From Glandiceps talaboti (taxonomy: Eukaryota > Hemichordata > Enteropneusta > Spengelidae), in NCBI RefSeq assembly GCF_964340395.1, contig NC_135555.1, positions 15,351,246 through 15,415,245 of the forward strand: a stretch of 64,000 nt of DNA, given 5' to 3'. Made by a program: the position numbers and the translations under genes. Below the pieces are notes generated by a model. The model was not told where the DNA came from. It did no database searches and saw only the letters and a list, made by a program, of their open reading frames with translations. Shown here piece after piece: positions 26,032 to 33,849 of this stretch (position 1 is its first letter; every line of letters begins with the position of its first letter).

Positions 26032-28621
26032 GGTACTCGCACTTGGGCGAAAGATACTTTTAATGCTCAAGTTGATACAGAAAAGAAAAAAGAAAATAAG
26101 GCAGGGTGGGAGACACATGAATACATTTCTAACAAATTAATTCAAAGATTAAGCATTTATTAATTGCGTACATACATACATACATACATACATACATACA
26201 TACATCGGCACAAACTCCCACTCTAGGGTAGTGATAGAAGTGATATTGTATTATAGTCCTGACTATAGAGCGTAAACGTGTTGGTAAGAAAAGAAGGGTG
26301 ACCTTCAATGGTCCAAGTACTTTTGCCCTACCAACTCAGTTCAGTGACCAAACACACAAAGACCGCTTTCTTTATGCAAGTCATGACACTAGTTGACTTC
26401 TCCAAAGCTTACATCTTACGGAACACTGAATTTATCGCTCGTGTAATTTTAAACAAAGGTGAAATCGTCGAAAATGTGTGTAAAATTCTTCGCCCGCATG
26501 CAGTAACAAAACATCCGCACCCGCCCGTACCCTGGTATTTAATACCGTCTCCGAGAACGCGTCACAAAGCTTCGATTCTAAACCATCGAGTTTCAAGCAC
26601 ACGAATATCAAATGAACAAATTGACAATAGAGTATTTAGTAAGTTCGAAAGTGAGAAATTCGACTTATGTTCCAAATTGTTTGACTTTTGAATTGTTCTT
26701 ATTTGTTCAGTGGATTGGTAGTCGTCCGAGTATGTTTGGATTTCCTTCACAAAAAGTCTATTATCTGGCAATATAATAGGTATATGCCGGCGTAAAACTA
26801 AAATGTTTGGAAGCCTCGAGTTGGGGGGGGGGGATAAAAACAACCTAACCCGATATATAAGATATTTTCTCTGATTATTTTCGTCAGAACAGTTTCATAG
26901 AGAATTTGCATAAAATGTCAAATGTTAGGAGTCAACGGTTGATCAAATGTGTTGTATTGTGGATGACAATATATTGATATTGTAACGTGAAAAGTTGGAA
27001 TAAAAACAAACAACCAAAGTTCTGCCCGGGCAGTCTAGAATTCGAAGCAAACAGGGTTTAATGGCATCGGTTCACTTTTACTACAGTACTATAGAGAAGG
27101 TGATTACCGTGGTGATATTTGTATTCTCCGGTCAGTCAAGGGTGACTGCATCCACTGTAATGTCCAGTATGACATCGGCTCACCCACTGTTTACTTTTTA
27201 TTGTATAAAAAAAAATAATGTACGCTCATTACACGCACACTTTTACACGAACTAGCGCGTCCTCAACATATTTCTGTTCTCTATGTGATATGCTATAATA
27301 TAGGATGAGGTGTATCGTTTTCTTGATGGCACTAGACTGACGTTTTGAACATGCTAATATCATTTATCATGGGCGTGTCACCACACCCTGAAACGTATCT
27401 TAGTGATGTCTTTATTTACCTTTTTTTGAAAGGGCGAAATTCGTGACCGCATCGAAAAGGCACATTCGCATGGATATGTCTCGTTAAAAAGTGTCAACAG
27501 ATTTAGACAGGAGTCAAGGCGTATTTTATCTCCTTGAACTACCTCTCAATTAATGAGTCGATCCTAGAGGAAAAGTTGACATGCGATGATCGTTCCATCA
27601 TGCCGTCGCATGTTTACCTCCACTAAACTTGCAATTGTCATTTTAGCGTTGACGCAACGAAAGTGTACAGTCTTTCATAGCTGTTACAACCGAGATCACT
27701 ATTGTGTTTACAGTACATATACTCAGTTCAACATCATGATTATTGACTCACAAGTCGATTAAAACAATACCACCCATTGAGAGCCTTAGTACAGTGCCGA
27801 ATAATTGAATGAGTGACAGTATAACTACAACGTTGTTTTGCAATAAATAATACATGATAATCACTCAAGGTTACCAGGCACATGTACAGCACTTTCAATT
27901 CCAGAAGCACTTCACATTGACGATATTTAAAACATTTGTCGGGTTCACCAAATAAACTGTATAATGACTGTTCGTGTTATATTGAAATTTTCTGTCGATA
28001 CCAAAACAGTTCTCATTGATATTTTAGTGACGCTTGTGATTATATACAAGCAAAGGAAACATAGCACAATTATAATGAAGTTGCATTTTAGACATGCTTG
28101 ATATCGATTGAATTTTTCTGTGTTTTTCTGGCTAATACATGAAACATTCTTGAGAGAAAGCAAGTGGCGGGGCGGGGCGAGAGTAAATAACGTGCATGCC
28201 ACTGCACTATGGGTATGGTAAAGCGAGTGGATTATGGATTGTTCTTGACAACGGAAACAAGTTTTGCCTTACCCGTGCACAGTAGCTGACTGGTGTGGCC
28301 AACCACAACGTTCTCTATTCCGTTGAATAAATTGTTTAGGTCCTCAACCTGTCCCTGCACTGCTGACAGTTGGGTCTGTAACGATATTATTTGATTTCTC
28401 TGCTGTGCATTTTCTGTAACTAATTGTCCTACGTCCACTTCTTCCAGGTTCTGCAGGCAGGTTTGTCCGTCTTGACGGGGTTGTGTAAAGATGTACGCGC
28501 ACTGGTTGTTCTGCTGGCACCAGTTTGTGTAGTCAGTACACGTCTGTCCCAGGGTGAGTTGCTGGAGAGTTGCAAATAGGGCGAGAAACAGCCAAAGAAG
28601 AAGAATCCGATGGCTTTCCAT
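13487..28621 (-). CDS. EGF-L: secreted multi-EGF protein gene (whole gene span)
   Basis: Seventeen confidently seen exons plus one proposed terminal exon. Exon 1 encodes a signal peptide, a four-Cys region and a coiled coil. Sixteen further exons each encode one eight-cysteine EGF-like module. All internal exons are multiples of 3 with phase 1-1 borders, and summed lengths (349+1245+726+56 nt) give a 791-residue open frame. I see no frame break in any module, so this is not an obvious pseudogene. Modules 1-10 are collinear with EGF-R; modules 11-16 are not. It lacks the canonical six-Cys modules of EGF-R. The likely role is an extracellular matrix or cell-surface ligand; the precise function is unknown. 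Confidence 0.85.
14052..14174 (-). CDS. EGF-L exon 17, eight-Cys EGF module 16
   Basis: 41-codon exon, phase 1-1, GTAAG donor. C1-C2-C3 read [15 protein letters not shown] and the end reads [10 protein letters not shown]. It is the last EGF module recognised in this gene. Confidence 0.85.
15276..15392 (-). CDS. EGF-L exon 16, eight-Cys EGF module 15
   Basis: 39-codon exon, phase 1-1, donor GTACGT. The usual aromatic-x-G after the extra Cys reads CFTDDNC, so the conserved Gly is replaced by Asp, the only such change in the eight-Cys series. Confidence 0.85.
16527..16649 (-). CDS. EGF-L exon 15, eight-Cys EGF module 14
   Basis: 41 codons, phase 1-1. It begins [15 protein letters not shown] and ends [12 protein letters not shown]. 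All eight cysteines are present. Confidence 0.87.
17551..17673 (-). CDS. EGF-L exon 14, eight-Cys EGF module 13
   Basis: 41 codons, phase 1-1, donor [22 protein letters not shown] then [12 protein letters not shown]. The CQNQGTC segment matches the C2-x4-S/T-C3 O-fucose consensus. Confidence 0.88.
18236..18475. repeat. (CTGTA/CTGCA)n pentanucleotide microsatellite in EGF-L intron
   Basis: About 240 bp of 5-bp units ACTGT and ACTGC. Open frames across it are artefacts. Confidence 0.95.
18545..18661 (-). CDS. EGF-L exon 13, eight-Cys EGF module 12
   Basis: 39 codons, phase 1-1, no internal Met. [15 protein letters not shown] then [12 protein letters not shown]. Donor GTAAG, acceptor GAACAG. 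Confidence 0.86.
19089..19211 (-). CDS. EGF-L exon 12, eight-Cys EGF module 11
   Basis: 41 codons, phase 1-1. [15 protein letters not shown] then [12 protein letters not shown]. It is the first module outside the inverted-duplication arm and has no positional equivalent in EGF-R. CLNGGTC fits an O-fucose site. Confidence 0.88.
19677..19770. mobile_element. Short fold-back element (copy B) at duplication border
   Basis: Inverted ends GACTGTAAAATGTGTCGTGT and ACACGGCATGTCTTACAGAC, with the apex near 19725. Homology between the two duplication arms stops at this apex. The right-arm copy (43418-43463) has only the half that lies inside the arm. Confidence 0.8.
19916..20044 (-). CDS. EGF-L exon 11, eight-Cys EGF module 10
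   Basis: 43 codons, phase 1-1. [15 protein letters not shown], so the usual NGG before C3 is absent, then [12 protein letters not shown]. Paralogous exon: 43127-43255. Confidence 0.9.
20903..21019 (-). CDS. EGF-L exon 10, eight-Cys EGF module 9
   Basis: 39 codons, phase 1-1. [15 protein letters not shown] then [12 protein letters not shown]. Paralogue 42196-42312 is nearly identical. Confidence 0.9.
21526..21648 (-). CDS. EGF-L exon 9, eight-Cys EGF module 8
   Basis: 41 codons, phase 1-1. [15 protein letters not shown] then [12 protein letters not shown]. Paralogue 41589-41711 has [12 protein letters not shown]. Confidence 0.9.
21701..21800. mobile_element. Short fold-back element (copy C)
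   Basis: Inverted ends GACTTTAAGATACATCGTAC and CACGTATCTTACAGAC. The equivalent element sits at 41431-41535 in the right arm, so this insertion predates the inverted duplication. Confidence 0.75.
22144..22272 (-). CDS. EGF-L exon 8, eight-Cys EGF module 7
   Basis: 43 codons, phase 1-1. [15 protein letters not shown], a longer C3-to-extra-Cys loop (IGNSQTQDC), then [12 protein letters not shown]. Paralogue 40986-41114. Confidence 0.9.
22417..22539 (-). CDS. EGF-L exon 7, eight-Cys EGF module 6
   Basis: 41 codons, phase 1-1, donor [21 protein letters not shown] then [12 protein letters not shown]. Paralogue 40739-40861. Confidence 0.9.
22871..22945. mobile_element. Truncated fold-back element (copy D)
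   Basis: The half beginning TAGACTGCGATGTACGCCGTG runs through GCGCCCTCACA to GGCCGGAG near the apex, then stops. The right-arm equivalent at 40381-40480 is full length, so this copy lost one half after the duplication. Confidence 0.7.
23264..23389 (-). CDS. EGF-L exon 6, eight-Cys EGF module 5
   Basis: 42 codons, phase 1-1, donor [22 protein letters not shown] then [12 protein letters not shown]. Paralogue 39933-40058. Confidence 0.9.
23889..24011 (-). CDS. EGF-L exon 5, eight-Cys EGF module 4
   Basis: 41 codons, phase 1-1. [14 protein letters not shown] then [13 protein letters not shown]-fucose-type CQNGGTC. Paralogue 39227-39349. Confidence 0.9.
24363..24430. repeat. (TTG/CTG)n trinucleotide microsatellite
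   Basis: TTG, CTG, TTG units of about 65 bp in the intron between modules 3 and 4. Confidence 0.9.
24637..24762 (-). CDS. EGF-L exon 4, eight-Cys EGF module 3
   Basis: 42 codons, phase 1-1. [16 protein letters not shown] then [12 protein letters not shown]. Paralogue 38858-38983. Confidence 0.9.
24937..25090. repeat. (CTGT)n tetranucleotide microsatellite
   Basis: CTGT repeats with minor interruptions in the intron between modules 2 and 3. The right arm has only a short remnant (GACAGACAGA near 38630), so it expanded after duplication or contracted there. Confidence 0.95.
25153..25275 (-). CDS. EGF-L exon 3, eight-Cys EGF module 2
   Basis: 41 codons, phase 1-1, donor GTTAGT in both paralogues. 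[14 protein letters not shown] then [12 protein letters not shown]. Paralogue 38436-38558. Confidence 0.9.
25816..25941 (-). CDS. EGF-L exon 2, eight-Cys EGF module 1
   Basis: 42 codons, phase 1-1. [16 protein letters not shown] then [12 protein letters not shown]. Paralogue 37664-37789 has Gln for Leu after C2. Confidence 0.92.
26000..26205. repeat. (CA)n and (CATA)n microsatellites in EGF-L intron 1
   Basis: (CA)n at about 26000-26029 and (CATA)n at about 26168-26205. Both have expanded counterparts in the right arm (37549-37610 and 37225-37372). Confidence 0.9.
28273..28621 (-). CDS. EGF-L exon 1: signal peptide, four-Cys region, coiled coil
   Basis: 116 codons plus 1 nt (phase 1). Residues 1-26 form a hydrophobic signal peptide ending TLGQ. 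Cysteines at about 28, 35, 41 and 55 enclose [16 protein letters not shown], reminiscent of the N-terminal Cys-A-Y-T-F...D-G-x-C motif of angiopoietins. Residues about 60-99 are Gln/Leu/Val-rich with heptad-like hydrophobics ([20 protein letters not shown]), a likely coiled coil for oligomerisation. A further Cys at 115 precedes the donor GTAAGG. The start is the first ATG of the frame (CAACATGG), also used in EGF-R. Confidence 0.92.
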
Positions 28622-29706
28622 GTTGCTAGACTAATGATACAACTACGTCTAAGGAAACAGGAGCGCTGATGACCTTAGAGCCCGTATAAAAGTTTGTATT
28701 GTTTGTCAAAGAAAGGACTCAAATATTCCATTCTGGGTAGGGATGATGGATGTGTCAATACTGCAGGGAGAGTGTACAAGAGCTACTTATGGCACAGGTA
28801 TATGATTAAGCACGATCCATTTTTCTTACTAAACTTAGGACTTTAAAGCAGAACATAGTAAAAAACATAGTAAACTAAAAAATGAAATTAACCAAGAAAC
28901 CTGGAAATGTTATGATCGCCTAATATTGTGTCTATTATACGAAGAGACAAAAATACATTTTTATGACGGAATTACGTTTTTGGGATGCAAATATGCTTTG
29001 AAAGATACTTCTGATGTGTGATGTTGTCAAGGTCGGTAAAACGTTTAAAACTGATCTAACACCCGAAGAGGGTCTTAAATTCAATGAGGTTCCCTTGACG
29101 ATGCCCCTATAACGGAGACTGTATACGTACGTAGGCGTTCTACCAATGCCCATCATCTTCCTCTACTCCTGCCTGACCTTAGCAAACATGGCAAGATCGT
29201 ATTCAAGTACATAAAGAAGCATTTATTGCAGTCAACATTTCAAAAGAAATAACTGAGCGTCTTTCTGTTATTTTTCTTTCATATTAATTCCTTTCCAAGA
29301 GTGCTGTAGTGCATCAATGTATTAATTATATGGCCAAGTGCAAGTCATGTTCAATTAATTTGTATAAAATCACAACCCGCGGCCGTACAGCACTGCAGTT
29401 TCTTTGGACTGACCCACTTAGATCAAATATGTTTTGTTCCTAACCCAGTACATGCGCCATTGTTTGATTTTGAGTTTTATTTGTGAATGAACAGTCAAAA
29501 ATGACAATACGTGCAGCTATGTCATTCATTGAGCTCATGGTCGTCTTTTTGGGTCAAGCTGCTACTACTTTCTTTACAAAGTACCGTATTACAATAATCG
29601 CCCAGGTACTAATCCACTTATCCACACGCAAGTTTTTCAATCAAATGCCTATAGAATATTATGTGAAGACCCTTGAGAAGAAGCTTCTAGATGCGAATAT
29701 ATAATG

Positions 29707-29708
<2 letters not shown>

Positions 29709-29794
<86 letters not shown>

Positions 29795-29830
29795 TCATAT
29801 GTATATATATACATTTTTATATAATACATA

Positions 29831-29872
<42 letters not shown>
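29709..29872. repeat. (AT)n then (GT)n microsatellites
   Basis: AT run about 29709-29792, short imperfect AT link, then GT run about 29834-29872. Confidence 0.95.
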
Positions 29873-29874
<2 letters not shown>

Positions 29875-31235
29875 GCCTAGCTATATACGCACCCGTTCTG
29901 TTTTATAATTCATAAGTCCAAAAATATCGCCAAATATAGCCCTAATATATCAAATATTGATGCGAATTCATAATATCCCATAAGGTTTCAGAAGTGTGGG
30001 AACTCTGAAGGGTTAATCCGAATCGTCAAACGCTATTTAATTTGGACCAAGGACGTTTTTGGACATATGAGAATGGTGAACAATATCACGTGTACATAAC
30101 AAGGTTTTTGATGAAAAATCCTCGTTCCAACTTTGTGTAGTGTTTCATTCAATGTTGAAATTTTGATGTTGAATTTTTTTATTTCTTTTTTGTTAAGGAG
30201 GGCGTGCAGCTTAGGCTCATGCGGACACCGTTTGGTTGAGCAGATTTCGACACTTTAAATGTTGGGGGGGGGGGCATTCGACAGAAACAACGGCGTTTGA
30301 AATTTGAAGGATATTGAAAATTTGAAAGTATTATGTCAAGATTGAATGTCAATAACATTCAGAATTCAGACTTTTTTGGGGAAAAACATGAATTTTAGTG
30401 TGTAGTTATATGACGTCACGTTACACCAGCAGCCAGTTGAATTGAGAGCATCTGTACGTAGGAGTCGAATCACTCATAAAGAAATGAAAGAGGCGTCCTG
30501 AATAGCTGTATTTTTTTTGTCTTCTCAGTTGTGAACAAACAAAAGTACTTTCCATCTGACCTACTCAGAACCAACCCCTTCTTGAATTTCTTTTTTTATC
30601 GCGCTACTGTCCTTCAACGCGGGGCAGAGTCCTTTTATCATGCACTACGTCTATAAATATGAGGACATTTTCTCGTCAAAAGAACCCTAAGTTTTCGGAA
30701 TAACAAAGCATACAGCTATGCTATTGATTTGGGAATCTTTGGTCTTCTAAATTTGATCAAGCATTCTTTGTAGCATGTGCCGACGTGTTTATTCACATAA
30801 CAAATACTTCACTGTATGTAAATTGAAGTTCGGGTGGTTTGTTTGCCAGTGAGTTCCTTTGTACAGGAGTGATTCCATATATAAAAGACGACAACATTGG
30901 AAGAGATCAACAAAGAAACTCTGCACTTGATGACTTTCTTTACGATATGGAAGTACAAGAAATTAAGGTCACCTTACAAGCGAATGGTGTATTGAAAAAG
31001 GTCGTTGGTAGAGGTCACTGGCATTTGAAAATCATACGCCCATACATACTTCCACCAACCCAACGCACACACTGTACACGCACACATGTAAACGCGCGCA
31101 CATACACCTATATACGTACACATGCATGCACGTATCCATGAACGACTCTCAACGCGTATCACTGTTTTCAGACCAACCCAAAGGTTTCACGGACAATCGG
31201 TTGCCGATAAACATAACGATTAAGCCATTTTTAGA

Positions 31236-32642
31236 ACAGATTATATAACGTCCAGGACGCAAAAGACGAAATAATAATGATAATGAAATGGTTAATTTGT
31301 ATATTGTACTTTATATACATATAGTTCATTACCAACGAAAGTTGCTGCAAACGACTGTACGTTCGTGTTGTTGTTTTTTCGAAAATCCGACAGCGCCACC
31401 ACGTGTCAACTTTCAAAGTATCTGCAATATCCATTCCACTTGTATCGCCTTCTTTTCATCTTCAACAGTTCCTTTATGTATAAACAACAACCCTACAATT
31501 ATAAGGGATGCTCCAAACCACCATATCAATGATAGAGTTTCTCCAAATAAAACCATTCCTAGAAATGCCTGTGAATAGAATTTCAATATCGACTCAGAAA
31601 TTTCCCATATGGCCAAACAGGTCATGCGTAGATACAATCCAATCTGAAATATGGAAGAAAACATTGTTTTTTTGAAGCGAGAGCAAAATTATTATTAGTA
31701 TGCGAGATAGAAAATTATTATGATAATACACATATTATTGATAACTATACAATGTATTTTGAAATAAATTATGCATATATATTATGATAATACACATATT
31801 ATAGATAACTATACAATGTATTTTGAAATAAATTATGCATATATATTATGATAATACACATATATATAACTATAAAATGTATTTTGAAATATGTACATTG
31901 AAAAATAGTCAACAAAATCTAGATGCAGCGTCCCTGGGTTGTACCACAGACAAGTAGGAAACATATCGAAAATCGGACAGAACTCCGTGATTTACACATT
32001 TTAGGACTTTGAACTAGTATTCCAAGTGCACGTGTTGAGCAAATCCAGAGCCGGCTCAAAATTAAAGGAAGGCATCAAAAGTAATTGCGTGATATACTAA
32101 AGTTTGGTAACAGACCCCTTCACAGTTCGGTACAATATGTACTCCAATGTATTGTAGTTTTGTTTGGTACTTTGACAAAGTTGTGCCACTGCCTGGGAAG
32201 CCATGGCCAGTTTGGCAAAAGTCGATGCCAGGGCCGCACATAGCCTCCAGCGCCGGGATAAGACCAAAGAGAACCCGGTCATGATAGCGAATATCCAGTA
32301 GCGGCTGTGTACGAATAGTGTTTCTGGTCACCTCATTAAAACATCACTGCAATCTAAGACATGGATCCTCCCGCATAAGATAGGGGAGGCTGGCAGGTAC
32401 AGGCTGGTGTGACTCGTGTTGCAATTACCGACAGGACTGTTCGTCTACAGTCAACATTCACATGGGATATGCTGTGCGCCCTCTGTGGATAGGGTATTAC
32501 ATTAATATGAAGGTGTGAGGAATAGTTTTAGCTAAGGAAAAGAATATGCCGGTGATCTAATATATTTCTTTTCACAATTTCAAAGCAGTTTAAGCTATTT
32601 CTACCTGAATAATATAATTGATATGAAATTAATTATTGCCTG
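31236..32642 (-). pseudogene. Degenerate TMEM42 duplicate
   Basis: Same-orientation copy of the downstream TMEM42 locus (about 61851-63407), including intron and upstream DNA, so it is a DNA-level duplication and not a retrocopy. The exon 1 region (about 32115-32331) is split over two reading frames. About 0.5 kb is missing: the first dozen codons of exon 2 (ending near 31608) run straight into intron-2 sequence. Exon 3 is preserved (AFLGMVLFGETLS to GTVEDEKKA), but its TAG stop is TGG. The product could not be the normal four-helix membrane protein. Confidence 0.85.
31709..31897. repeat. 64-bp tandem repeat, about 3 copies
   Basis: TATGATAATACACATATTA recurs at about 31719, 31783 and 31847, with AACTATACAATGTATTTTGA in each unit. 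It lies inside the former intron 1 of the TMEM42 pseudogene and is absent as an array from the intact locus. Confidence 0.9.
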
Positions 32643-32643
32643 A

Positions 32644-32775
32644 CATGTTCCTGCGGAGTGGAAACGAGCTAGGGTTGTGCCATTATTTAAAGAAGGGGGT
32701 AGAACTGACGTTGGTAATTACCGACCAATATCTATCCTCCCTGTAGTTTCTAAGATATTGGAAAGAGAAAGCATG
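32644..32775 (+). mobile_element. Non-LTR retrotransposon reverse-transcriptase fragment
   Basis: Translation reads VPAEWKRARVVPLFKEGG, then VGNYRPISILPVVSKILE, the N-terminal RT block typical of LINE-type (non-LTR) elements. The frame is bounded by a stop at 32641-32643 and decays after about 32775 (a faint SCGVPLC may echo the GVPQGS block). It starts where homology of the TMEM42 duplicate ends. Confidence 0.85.
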
Positions 32776-32952
32776 AGCATTTCTTGTGGGGTACCCCTCT
32801 GTGATTTGATTTTAAGGTTTTAATAATTAAGTCGTCCACGACAATGATGATGATATAGGCAGGTATTACCGATTAGTACGCTTCCACGGCCATATAATAC
32901 CAAGGAACAGTTTCTTACTTGTCTGTGATGCGTGGTCTAGCTGAGAGTCGTG

Positions 32953-33023
32953 ACCTTCGGGCTTTTCTCCTATACGATACGACAAGCGACTCGTATCGGA
33001 AGAAAGCCCGAAGGCCTAGCAGC
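32953..33023. repeat. Imperfect hairpin
   Basis: CCTTCGGGCTTTTCT with an inner ACGATACG pairs with CGTATCGGAAGAAAGCCCGA around a short loop near 32985. No flanking element ends were identified. Confidence 0.6.
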
Positions 33024-33503
33024 GAGATCGACGGTGAAAACGAGAACAACTCCACATGGAGAGACATTCGACAATGGCAGCACGTATACGTATACGCGGA
33101 ATGAATACATAAAATATACAGTGTGCTGGAAGACTGGAAGCTGGAACAAAAGACATAATATAACATGTATTCATACTTGTCTGTGGCTTAATCTACGAGA
33201 ACTGCAGATTTCGGTAGATTTAATGTCTAGTACACGTGTTCTATACTGTCAGTGCACGAAACGCATATGTGAGATCTGCAGATACATTAATAAATTTGCG
33301 TAGATTCATGTATATTCAACTTTTTTGGCCAATGTATACCTATGCCACAAGGGGCTTGTATACTCTCCCTTCAGTATTGACACATCCATCATCCCTACCC
33401 CGAATGGAATATTTTAGTTTGACAAACAATACAAACTCGTATACGGGTTCTAAGGTCAGCGCTTCTGGTTCATTAGATTTAGTTATATCTTTAGTCTAGC
33501 AAC

Positions 33504-33849
33504 ATGAAGAGCCATCGGACTCTTCGTGTTTGGCTGTTTCTCGCCCTATTTGCAACTTCTCAGCAACCCACACTGGGGCAGTGTACTGACTACACAAACT
33601 GGTGCCAGCAGAACAACCAGTGCGCGTACATCTTTACACAACCCCGTCAAGACGGACAAACATGCCTGCAGAACCTGGAAGAGGTGGACGTAGGACAATT
33701 AGTTACAGAAAATGCACAACAGAGAAATCAAATAATATCGTTACAAACCCAACTGTCAGCAGTGCAGGGACAGGTTGAGGACCTAAACAATTTATTCAAC
33801 ACAATAGAGAACGTTGTGGTTGGCCACACCAGTCAGCTACTGTGCACGG
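33504..33849 (+). CDS. EGF-R exon 1: signal peptide, four-Cys region, coiled coil
   Basis: 115 codons plus 1 nt. The mature part differs from EGF-L exon 1 by only one substitution (Thr for Gly after NLFN) and one missing Thr. The 26-residue signal peptide differs at six positions. Four-Cys region with [15 protein letters not shown] and coiled coil as in EGF-L. Donor GTAAGG. Upstream sequence is shared with EGF-L to about 33335, including TATACGGGTTCTAAGGTCA, so the two promoters were probably equal at birth. Confidence 0.93.

Larger units (their letters stand above)
19725..28805. repeat. Left arm of inverted segmental duplication
   Basis: About 9.1 kb matching, in reverse complement, about 33335-43463. 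Exons 1-11 and intronic sequence align in order, including fold-back elements and AC microsatellites. The inner limit is judged from loss of similarity past TATACC, the outer limit at the fold-back apex. Confidence 0.9.
28806..33334. other. Spacer between duplication arms
   Basis: About 4.5 kb that does not take part in the inverted repeat. It holds (AT)n and (GT)n tracts, unassigned sequence, a decayed TMEM42 copy, a reverse-transcriptase fragment and a hairpin. Short open frames (29483-29704, 30839-31141) show no known motif. Confidence 0.75.

Noticed and set aside
28681-28700. TATAAAAG near EGF-L as a TATA box
   Set aside because: It reads on the plus strand, opposite to EGF-L. The right-arm equivalent reads CGTATACGGG and is not a TATA box.
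30839-31141. 100-codon plus-strand open frame in the spacer
   Set aside because: No recognised motif; the last third is a CA-rich low-complexity run.
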